In this document: one piece after another, positions 8,990 through 14,866 of the stretch
Layout of the letters: every line of letters begins with the position of its first letter
How positions within the stretch are numbered: the first letter of the stretch is position 1
Assembly (NCBI GenBank): GCA_023266075.1
Contig: JAHFRX010000008.1
Span: 1-20,444, forward strand
Direction: 5' to 3'
Length of the DNA stretch: 20,444 nucleotides
Source of the DNA: Legionellaceae bacterium
Lineage (GTDB): Bacteria; Pseudomonadota; Gammaproteobacteria; Legionellales; Legionellaceae
Position numbers and translations under genes: made by a program
Notes under the pieces: model-generated
What the model was told of the DNA's origin: nothing
The model's input: the letters and a program-made list of their open reading frames with translations, nothing else
Database searches by the model: none

Positions 8990-9359
8990 AAAAGTGACTA
9001 AAATTATCCAACAGCGCAAGCGAATTTTTATAGCAGGAGAGGGCGAAGGCGAGCAGTCTTTTGTAAAATGGCTTCAACGACTTTCTGATCAACATGGATT
9101 GCATGTTCATTTAGATTGCCAGCCGCTTGGGGGAGGTGGTTATAAAACAATGCTTGAAAAAACGGTGCGTGAATGCAAACGCAAAGGTAGATCGAGTGCT
9201 AAATCCTTCGTTCTATTAGTGGATAGTGATCGCGCTGAACGCGGTGATGATGGTTGGTCTTTGTTGCAATTAAAACAAGAAGCATCAAAGCATAAAATGT
9301 TTCATATGCATACTATTTCCGAGTACGGCGTTATCGGAATTCTTGCTTGCTTGTGCTAA
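8979..9359 (+). pseudogene. RloB-like Toprim partner, truncated at the C-terminus
   Basis: The frame from ATG 8979 encodes 126 residues; GTG 8994 is an alternative start just after the ATPase stop. RKRIFIAGEGEGEQSF at about 13-28 holds the Toprim-like acidic cluster. GGGGYKTMLEK and then FVLLVDSDRAERG (about 77-89) give the DxD motif. Both match the first two thirds of RloB-family proteins, which as I recall run to about 190-200 residues and continue with an (N/F)EGLLLRL-type segment. Here the similarity fades after FHMHT (about residue 112) and a stop follows at 9357-9359. None of the three plus frames downstream restores the expected segment. I therefore call it a 3'-truncated or rearranged gene; a divergent short functional version is the alternative. 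Confidence 0.65.
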
Positions 9360-9372
9360 TGCCATGAGATCC

Positions 9373-9498
9373 TTAAAATAAGTCACGAATGAAGAAAGCT
9401 TTTTCTTGAAGCATGTGATGACGAATATCCCTAGAGTTGGTGTTTTGATATTCAATGACAAAATTATATTTTGTATGCAATATGGTAGTTAAAAACCA
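9373..9498 (-). other. Short open frame, possible coding remnant
   Basis: On the minus strand 41 codons run from after a TAA at 9499-9501 to a TAA at 9373-9375. Part of the frame reads KYNFVIEYQNTNSRD, then IRHHMLQEKAFFIRDLF. The composition looks protein-like and could be the 3' end of a gene whose front was lost when the abiE side was placed here. No start with a ribosome site is visible and no family is recognised. The opposite strand also has a plausible open stretch, so the coding strand is uncertain. Confidence 0.22.
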
Positions 9499-9522
9499 TT
9501 AAAATGCGTACAAAATATAATT
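9462..9522. repeat. 61-base AT-rich inverted repeat overlapping the abiEii stop
   Basis: The arms AATTATATTTTGTATGCA (9462-9479) and TGCGTACAAAATATAATT (9505-9522) pair over 18 positions with one G-U wobble. Inside the loop ATGGT (9482-9486) and ACCAT (9495-9499) form a second short stem. The right arm includes two bases of the abiEii stop codon. On the minus strand the structure is followed by TTTTG, so it may terminate abiE transcripts, but its stem is far richer in AT than normal terminators. Confidence 0.6.
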
Positions 9523-10342
9523 ATCCCAGTTCTTTCCAATTTTCTCCTGGTAAATGCTGTATTATTTCATCGAATAAATATTGGTATATCCAATCAACAT
9601 CATATTCGTAATTTATACTATTAGGTAATAAGGAATGCATATCCGTATTAAATATTTTTGATTTTCGTTTTTGTTCTAAATTTTTCTGAAATTGCGCTTT
9701 TGTTATTTTATTGTTATGAGCATCCATATAACGATTAAAACATATCAGAATTTTTTTCAGATCAAGAGAATCTACTTCTTTTACCACAGCATAAAAATCA
9801 AATAAATCGCGCCCTTTTTTCCGTTGATAGAGTGCTTTTAGCTTTGTTCCCATGAGCTCTTCAAGTTGATATGTGCTTATTTTTGTTTTTCCACTGTACC
9901 ATCTATTGTTAACATCAAACGGTATTTGAATCTTATCGAGTACAGCAAAATGATCTCTTGTGTTAATTTCTATCTTGATACGAATAGGTTTACTTTCTTC
10001 TTCAGACTGGACACGATAAATCATCGTTACCCTGCCTTCAGCAAATTTTACTTTAGGTTCGCCCATCCACGAATTGAGTAAATGATGAAGTGCACTCAAA
10101 GTTTCACCTATAGGTTCAGCTTCTATTTGCACTAAATCAATGTCTTCGCTGAATCTTACCATTTTTTTTAAAAATAATTTATGCAGCGCCGTGCCACCAC
10201 GAAACGCCAATTTTGAAGACAAAAAATTGTTATTGTATATTTCTACTAAAATTCGAGATAACAACAAATCATGTTCGACCTGCGCACTTGATACCCATGG
10301 GGCATGTTCTCGCCATTCTGTTATCGCAGCAATCGGGATCAT
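9521..10342 (-). CDS. abiEii: AbiEii/MenT-type nucleotidyltransferase toxin
   Basis: The protein has 273 residues. FRGGTALHKL (47-56) and RFSEDIDLV (63-71, with D67 and D69 as metal ligands) are motif I of the AbiEii nucleotidyltransferase family. GTKLKALYQR with K166 and KGRDLFDFY (175-183, D178 and D181) match motifs III and IV. All key residues are present, so the toxin should be active. Family members transfer nucleotides to tRNA or other targets and halt growth, giving phage resistance or plasmid maintenance. The ATG at 10342 overlaps the antitoxin stop by four bases, the standard abiE arrangement, so translation is coupled. The stop overlaps a large inverted repeat. Confidence 0.9.
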   Translation of the reverse strand: MIPIAAITEWREHAPWVSSAQVEHDLLLSRILVEIYNNNFLSSKLAFRGGTALHKLFLKKMVRFSEDIDLVQIEAEPIGETLSALHHLLNSWMGEPKVKFAEGRVTMIYRVQSEEESKPIRIKIEINTRDHFAVLDKIQIPFDVNNRWYSGKTKISTYQLEELMGTKLKALYQRKKGRDLFDFYAVVKEVDSLDLKKILICFNRYMDAHNNKITKAQFQKNLEQKRKSKIFNTDMHSLLPNSINYEYDVDWIYQYLFDEIIQHLPGENWKELG

Positions 10343-11139
10343 ATATCTAGCTCCACATCTTCATTAATATTAATTTTCCAACGTTTATTTTTTTTCAAAA
10401 TCTCTGAAGACTCTCCCGGCACCAACCAAATATAATTAATTGGCTTTCGATATAGAAGGTAGTGATACACGATATCACCAAGTTCTTTGTTGTCTGTGAA
10501 ATCAAGCAAGTACCCTAGCCTTTGCAAAACAGTTGTTTTAATTTGACGTGATTGAAACAGTTTTTCAAAAGCAGCTTTATTAACAGAACTAGCCAAATCA
10601 GCAATGACTTGTGCCATATTATGAATGTGTCCTGCGTGCTCAGAATAATCGCAAATATCCATCATTGTCAGTTCTGGAGTTGATAAGTTGACATGCCCTG
10701 TATAGGAATTAATTTGAGTAATACCTATGTTGGACATATTTTTTTTAACAATGAAATCAATGGTGATATTGCCAATTGAAATCTGCCTTGTTTGTTTATT
10801 TGTGACAACCTGAAAACGTTGAGGCTGTTGGTGCGTCGCACCATAATATGACGCTGCTGATAAAAGCCCCATATAGTAAGGCTGATGCAAAAAAATCATA
10901 AAATCATCAATAAACCAATCTGCTGGTAAACAGCCCAAAGAAAAGTGTTGTGGGGGTATGATGATATAAAACCCCTCTTTCACTAAAGCCAGCTCTTTTT
11001 CTTTGGCCAATCGGTTGGCTGAGTTTATAAATGATTGTGAGCTGCAATTAAGTGCTGCTATAGCCTCTTGTTTTTCAAAGCTATATCTTCCTCTTTGCAA
11101 GAGATATTTTATGAATTCAGATAGTTTTTCACTTTTCAT
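10339..11139 (-). CDS. abiEi: AbiEi-type antitoxin and autorepressor
   Basis: From ATG 11139 the protein has 266 residues. A further ATG at 11157 would place a perfect TATAAT inside the coding sequence, so the inner start is preferred. The N-terminal 60 residues form the expected winged helix-turn-helix (QEAIAALNCSSQSFINSANRLAKEK, split by hydrophobic positions). They are followed by the AbiEi antitoxin domain with GLLSAASYYGATHQQP and ELTMMDICDYSEHAG. In studied systems the N-terminal domain binds inverted repeats upstream of its own promoter, and the C-terminal domain neutralises AbiEii without direct contact. It precedes and overlaps the toxin gene. No ribosome site precedes either start. 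Confidence 0.88.
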   Translation of the reverse strand: MKSEKLSEFIKYLLQRGRYSFEKQEAIAALNCSSQSFINSANRLAKEKELALVKEGFYIIIPPQHFSLGCLPADWFIDDFMIFLHQPYYMGLLSAASYYGATHQQPQRFQVVTNKQTRQISIGNITIDFIVKKNMSNIGITQINSYTGHVNLSTPELTMMDICDYSEHAGHIHNMAQVIADLASSVNKAAFEKLFQSRQIKTTVLQRLGYLLDFTDNKELGDIVYHYLLYRKPINYIWLVPGESSEILKKNKRWKININEDVELDI

Positions 11140-11145
11140 ATTCAA

Positions 11146-11174
11146 ATTATAATACATTTAGTTATTTAATGAAT
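11146..11174 (-). promoter_or_regulatory. Probable abiE promoter with start at the ATG (leaderless)
   Basis: On the minus strand a perfect TATAAT covers 11151 to 11146 and is followed by six bases and then ATG at 11139. A start seven bases after the -10 would fall on the A of the ATG, so the message would have no leader. The -35 region (TTCATT, 11173-11168, 16-base spacer) is weak, which would suit a repressed or activator-dependent promoter. Confidence 0.4.
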
Positions 11175-11207
11175 ACAAAAATGTAATTTAAATTGTAGGA
11201 TCAGTGC

Positions 11208-11253
11208 TGGGTAGGTAACAGGATCTCAATAATGGGATCCTGTTACCTACCCA
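11208..11253. repeat. Perfect 18-bp-arm inverted repeat upstream of abiEi
   Basis: TGGGTAGGTAACAGGATC at 11208-11225 is the exact reverse complement of 11236-11253, around a 10-base spacer (TCAATAATGG). Neither side is followed by a T-run, so it is not a normal terminator. It lies about 70 bases upstream of the abiEi start. It could be an operator for AbiEi, or a small mobile palindromic element or MITE remnant. GC content is higher than in the surrounding DNA. Confidence 0.75.
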
Positions 11254-11438
11254 ATTGAATCAAATCGTATATTCTGATAAAAATGATTATTTTTTAGTCT
11301 GAGCATTTTTGGGGGTCCTAAACACCCCTCAAACACGGATTTTAGCAAAATTTGACGAACGAATGCGAACTGATTCTTAAATATTCTCAGCGTTTATAAG
11401 GGTTGTCTGCCGACTACGAACTTCCACGAGCGTGGGCT
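11254..11438. other. Intergenic tRNA-flanking DNA, possible integration-site remnant
   Basis: No gene is visible in either strand here. ATTTTTGGGGGTCC near 11307-11320, followed by ACACCCCTC, resembles the G-rich boxes found between tRNA genes and tyrosine integrase genes in genomic islands. CCACGAGCGTGG at 11424-11435 is a short palindrome just past the tRNA 3' end. The rest is AT-rich without recognisable sites. Confidence 0.25.
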
Positions 11439-11528
11439 TGGCGGAGAGAGAGGGATTCGAACCCTCGATACGTTTGACCGTATACACACTTTCCAGGCGT
11501 GCGCCTTCAGCCGCTCGGCCACCTCTCC
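11439..11528 (-). tRNA. tRNA-Ser (anticodon GGA)
   Basis: On the minus strand the gene starts GGAGAGGTGGCCGAG at 11528. It has an anticodon arm with loop CTGGAAA (anticodon GGA), a long variable arm (TATACGGTCAAACGTAT), a T arm GAGGGTTCGAATCCCTC and acceptor strand TCTCTCC plus G. CCA is encoded at 11441-11439. The acceptor stem pairs with one G-U. It decodes UCC and UCU. It lies 45 bases after the PQ-loop gene, and its 3' side borders the defence cluster, a common place for island insertion. Confidence 0.97.
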
Positions 11529-11573
11529 GTGGAGAAAGAGGCTATCATTTCCACGGCGAAAAATCAATATTGA

Positions 11574-12221
11574 TCAGGCGTTCGCTTGTACACTTAAGCG
11601 AAAATATCTTCTTTGATAAATAAGAATGCTCATCATCACTAACGAAATGGGTGGCGATAATTTTGCGGGCCATCCCCAATCTAAACACCATCCTGAAATC
11701 GTATCTAACAGCAATAAAATCGTATTTACAAGAAGAAAATGCCGACTCACGGCATGAGCATCCTGTAATTTAATATTTTTAATAATCTGTGGAATAGTAT
11801 ACAGTTGATAACACGCTCTTGACGCATAGCCCACCATCAGCGCGGACAATACCGATAACGTATGATGCTCCTGAACAAAGAAGTAATACATGCTACTCAA
11901 CATCATTAACGTTATGAAAACATTGAGATAGAGTTTCCGCCATTGCGTGCGTTGATAAAAAAATCGACTCAATTGAGCATGTTGAACACTTAAGACTATC
12001 AGTGAAACAATTGAAACAGTCTTATACTGCCACTGAAAATCATTGGCAAAACCATAAAATAAATCAAACAAGACGCCAATATATAACACCAAATGCATCA
12101 TAGGACTTAAATTTTGTAGATATCCCAAATGACGGTTGTGCCAAATTTGTGGAATAAATACAAATAAATAAAGGATGAACGCAATATTCAAACTGACCAT
12201 ACCTAATGCATGTGTATTCAT
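11574..12221 (-). CDS. PQ-loop (MtN3/SWEET-like) membrane protein, candidate thiamin-precursor transporter
   Basis: The protein has 215 residues from ATG 12221, whose A is also the last base of the tenA stop (TGATG). The TTG one codon earlier is less likely. Seven hydrophobic segments are visible. The two PQ motifs, FIPQIWHNRHLGYLQNLSP (P24-Q25) and TIPQIIKNIKLQDAHAVSR (P144-Q145), mark the duplicated three-helix bundles of the PQ-loop/SWEET fold, with a linker helix between. Such proteins move sugars, amino acids or vitamins down gradients. It is the last gene of a TPP-riboswitch operon with two TenA proteins. This makes thiamin, its pyrimidine or a degraded form the best guess for the substrate; that is inference from context. 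Confidence 0.8.
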   Translation of the reverse strand: MNTHALGMVSLNIAFILYLFVFIPQIWHNRHLGYLQNLSPMMHLVLYIGVLFDLFYGFANDFQWQYKTVSIVSLIVLSVQHAQLSRFFYQRTQWRKLYLNVFITLMMLSSMYYFFVQEHHTLSVLSALMVGYASRACYQLYTIPQIIKNIKLQDAHAVSRHFLLVNTILLLLDTISGWCLDWGWPAKLSPPISLVMMSILIYQRRYFRLSVQANA

Positions 12222-12877
12222 CAACCTATCCTCTTTGAAAGTGTCGGTGCTTCATGATACGCCTCATCCCAAAAAAGCCACTCTAACTCAGTTGCACATT
12301 TGAACGCGCTCAGCATATCGTGTTGTGTTTTATCTGAGGCGGATTCAGCAAGTACGTTCATCATCTCTATCACACGACTCACCACATGCTGAAATGACTC
12401 GCTTGAATAAGTGTCTATCCACGCATGAAATGGATTTGGTGTCGCTTGTGACGCTGCAATATGCTCGCCCACAATGTGGTAAATCCAAAAACAAGGAACA
12501 AGACTCGCAACAGCTTCCTCTACCGAGCCTAAGCTTGATGTTTTCAAGATATAATTGGTGTACATAAAGCAAGCCGTGTTTTTTTCAATAGGGTGTGTTA
12601 GGGTTTTCGCTTTTAAATAGTTACGATGCAATTGTTGTTCGGCCTCTACCGCACCTACCGCAAATTTTAAAATATGGCCTGAAAAAGGTGCTGGTAAACG
12701 CGCGGCAACCAGTGCCAGTGCTTTTGAAAAATCATTTAAAAAAAGTGCGTCTTGTTGTAGATAATAAATAAACGTTTGTTGAGACAATGTGCCTTCTGCC
12801 AAGGTTTGATTAAAGGGATGCGTCAAGATACGCTGCACTAAAGGATCAACAAGATGTATCATGGTTTTAAAGATCAT
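12221..12877 (-). CDS. tenA: TenA-family aminopyrimidine aminohydrolase (thiaminase II), copy 2
   Basis: The start ATG at 12877 overlaps the stop of the upstream tenA copy by four bases (ATGA), so a TTG at 12910 is rejected. The protein has 218 residues, normal for TenA. By motif alignment the active-site residues of Bacillus TenA are D43 (QQDALF), Y109, nucleophile C129 (LVPCFWIY), Y157 and E199 (ELEWLFWDEAY). One difference is F46 where the Bacillus enzyme has Tyr47. TenA hydrolyses aminopyrimidines from damaged thiamin to HMP for salvage. It acts in the cytoplasm. The operon begins with a TPP riboswitch, which agrees with this role. Confidence 0.9.
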   Translation of the reverse strand: MIFKTMIHLVDPLVQRILTHPFNQTLAEGTLSQQTFIYYLQQDALFLNDFSKALALVAARLPAPFSGHILKFAVGAVEAEQQLHRNYLKAKTLTHPIEKNTACFMYTNYILKTSSLGSVEEAVASLVPCFWIYHIVGEHIAASQATPNPFHAWIDTYSSESFQHVVSRVIEMMNVLAESASDKTQHDMLSAFKCATELEWLFWDEAYHEAPTLSKRIG

Positions 12878-13590
12878 AACAAACAACGCTTTGTCGGTAA
12901 TGCGGTGCAATCTTCAGTGACAGCGATAAAAAACGCCCATTCATAATCATAAGATCGACGAGCAGCATCAATGATAGGATCGACATTTTCCAAAATACGT
13001 GTCGTCAGCTCAAAACTAGCGATTCTATCGGTCAGTTTAAAAATACGCTCGGCAGTTGCCACAAACTCTTCATCATAGTTTGCTGCCAACCAAGGGTAAT
13101 ACGTATGCTCGTCTGTAACGGCATGTTTTTGAGAATAAATACCAATCTGTCGATAAAGATCGTAGCATCCAAAAAGAGAAGCCAGCCCAATGGCAATTGA
13201 AGTTGAATGACGGGCCGCATGTGTTAAATGATCAAGATATTCATCAATCAGCTGAATTTTAGGTACCGGTGAAAAATCACTTTTTTTTCTTTTCGGATTA
13301 AAAACACCAGCATGAATCATCTCGCGTACGGTTTCAAGATGCTGTTGAATAAAATCCAAGTCATCGATAAAGGCAGAACCCTCCGCGAGTGGATGCTGTC
13401 TTAATCGTTCAAGCAGTCCTTGAATGATCTCAACCCATCTTTCTAAGTAAAGATCGTCTTGCTCACAATAACAATCAAACTGTGATTGAGGTAATGTGCC
13501 GGCATGAATCTGTACAACAAATGGATGTTTATGGATGTTATCAAAAATATCGGCGGATTTTTTACGACTTAATTCTAAAATAGTAGGCAT
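12874..13590 (-). CDS. tenA: TenA-like protein, divergent copy 1, first gene after the TPP riboswitch
   Basis: The protein has 238 residues from ATG 13590, with AGGGAG at 13602-13597 seven bases upstream. The TenA fold is clear, although identity to the neighbouring copy is low. FDCYCEQDDLYLERW carries D45 and Y48, IDEYLDHL carries Y118, LASLFGCYDLY carries C142, NYDEEF carries Y172 and SYDYEWAF carries E217. All catalytic positions are therefore kept, including the Tyr that the second copy lacks. There is an insertion near residues 95-112 (FNPKRKKSDFSPVPK). It may act on a different thiamin breakdown product or pair with the second copy. Distinct substrate use is inference. Confidence 0.85.
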   Translation of the reverse strand: MPTILELSRKKSADIFDNIHKHPFVVQIHAGTLPQSQFDCYCEQDDLYLERWVEIIQGLLERLRQHPLAEGSAFIDDLDFIQQHLETVREMIHAGVFNPKRKKSDFSPVPKIQLIDEYLDHLTHAARHSTSIAIGLASLFGCYDLYRQIGIYSQKHAVTDEHTYYPWLAANYDEEFVATAERIFKLTDRIASFELTTRILENVDPIIDAARRSYDYEWAFFIAVTEDCTALPTKRCLL

Positions 13591-13592
13591 TT

Positions 13593-13677
13593 ACGCTCCC
13601 TTCGCAGGCATTACCCAGTGCAGGTTATAAGGGTCTCTCTCAGCTTTGAAAATTCAAAACACCCCCGGTATCGCGTG
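13593..13677 (-). promoter_or_regulatory. TPP riboswitch (THI element)
   Basis: Reading the minus strand, CGGGGGTG is followed by a variable P3 stem, then GCTGAGAGAGACCCTTATAACCTG and CTGGGTAATGCCTGCG, ending AAGGGAGCG. CTGAGA is the pyrimidine-sensing element, and the ACCTG/CTGGGTAATGCC part senses the pyrophosphate. ACGC near 13676 can pair with GCGT near 13594 to close P1. The Shine-Dalgarno AGGGAG of the first tenA lies inside this 3' strand, seven bases from the ATG, so TPP binding should block translation directly. The pyrD stop lies about 27 bases upstream. Confidence 0.95.
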
Positions 13678-13703
13678 CAGCATATTCAAATCGATTGTGA
13701 AAG

Positions 13704-14705
13704 TCAAACAACTACAACCCCTTCGGCTAAAAGATGTACTAACGATGGTCCTTCATAAACAAGACCCGTATAAATTTGTAATAAATTAGCACCTGCCGCC
13801 ATTCGCTCCTGCGCCAAATCAGGATTATCGATACCGCCACTGCTAATCATCGCTATCGAATCCCCCACTTCTTTACGCAAAAGACTCAAACACGCTGTAG
13901 CACGTGAGGTTAGTGGACGCCCACTTAATCCTCCCAGCTCCAGACCGTGAGGTAAGTCGTGCACCATGTCGCGATTAACGGTCGTATTTGTCGCAATGAT
14001 GCCATCTATCCCTAAAGAAACCAGTGCATGCCCCATACGTTTCAGTGCTTCGTCAGATTCATCCGGAGACAATTTAACAACCAGCGGCACATATTTTCCG
14101 TGAACATCGGCCAAATGAAGTTGCTCTTCACGTAGCGCCGACATGAGCATAAAAAAATACTCTGTTTTTTGTAAATCTCTCAAATTTGGCATATTGGGTG
14201 AGGAAATATTAATTGTAAGATAGGAGGCATAAGGATAAAGTTTTTGCATACAAACGATATAATCCTTACTGGCATCTTCCAGTAATGTGTCTTTGTTTTT
14301 TGCAATGTTAACACCCAAAATACCATGATACGTTGTATGTTTTAAACGCTCAACTAAAGCATCTACGCCTTGATTACAAAAACCCATGCGATTAATTAAC
14401 GCATGTACTTCAGTCAGACGAAAAAGACGTGGTTTCGGATGACCGCGCTGCGGATTCGGTGTGACCCCGCCGACTTCAATAAACGCAAATTGAAGTTTTG
14501 AAAGCGCTTCTAAATACAACGCATTGGTATCAAAGCCTGCTGCTAAACCAATGGCATGCGGAAACGTCATTCCCATCACTTGTCTCGGTTTAGGTTCAAT
14601 TTTTGGAAAAAACACTGTTGGAAGATAGCGGAGCATGGTTAACACCCAATGATGCGCTCTTTCAGGATCTAGATGCCAGAATAATGGTCTAATGAAGCGG
14701 TACAT
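13704..14705 (-). CDS. pyrD: Dihydroorotate dehydrogenase, class 2 (quinone)
   Basis: The protein has 333 residues from ATG 14705, with GGAG at 14714-14711; the GTG two codons earlier overlaps that site. The N-terminal helices with WHLDPERAHHW are the class 2 membrane and quinone domain. INRMGF (N105), NISSPN with catalytic base S169 and N171, KLSPD (K211), TNTT (N240), GLSGRPL and SSGGI are all conserved, at a constant offset of six from E. coli PyrD. Residue 60 is Thr in AAGFDTNALY, where E. coli has Lys66 in AAGLDK, and residue 110 is Cys instead of Asn. The enzyme oxidises dihydroorotate in UMP synthesis at the inner membrane. The substitution raises doubt about normal kinetics, though everything else looks functional. 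Confidence 0.93.
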   Translation of the reverse strand: MYRFIRPLFWHLDPERAHHWVLTMLRYLPTVFFPKIEPKPRQVMGMTFPHAIGLAAGFDTNALYLEALSKLQFAFIEVGGVTPNPQRGHPKPRLFRLTEVHALINRMGFCNQGVDALVERLKHTTYHGILGVNIAKNKDTLLEDASKDYIVCMQKLYPYASYLTINISSPNMPNLRDLQKTEYFFMLMSALREEQLHLADVHGKYVPLVVKLSPDESDEALKRMGHALVSLGIDGIIATNTTVNRDMVHDLPHGLELGGLSGRPLTSRATACLSLLRKEVGDSIAMISSGGIDNPDLAQERMAAGANLLQIYTGLVYEGPSLVHLLAEGVVVV

Positions 14706-14866
14706 AAACACTCCAACGGTATAAACAATGGTTTTTTAATTCGAATAAAAGTATATTCGTACTATTTTCAACAAAGACAAACTTATGTTATCTTTATCGC
14801 TTCAACTGAATTCTAACAATACATGGTTGCATTCCATACTTCAATCAAAGAGAGAATAAAACACCA

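Noticed and set aside
9300..9520. Simple frameshift that would restore full RloB
   Set aside because: The three plus frames after 9313 were read by eye; none gives an EGLLLRL-like continuation, so a single indel does not explain the loss.
11208..11253. Inverted repeat as rho-independent terminator
   Set aside because: No T-run follows the stem on either strand.
11432..11623. Open frame of 63 codons reading EREGFEPSIRLTVYTLS
   Set aside because: It is the antisense translation of the tRNA-Ser gene, a well-known spurious protein pattern in annotated genomes.
12345..12572. Open frames in both directions within tenA
   Set aside because: They overlap fully with the tenA frame that keeps all catalytic residues, and have no ribosome site or recognisable content.
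14742..14759. CGAATA/TATTCG palindrome between pyrD and the permease as an operator
   Set aside because: Only six base pairs with a six-base AT-rich loop, expected by chance in such DNA; no promoter pairs with it convincingly.
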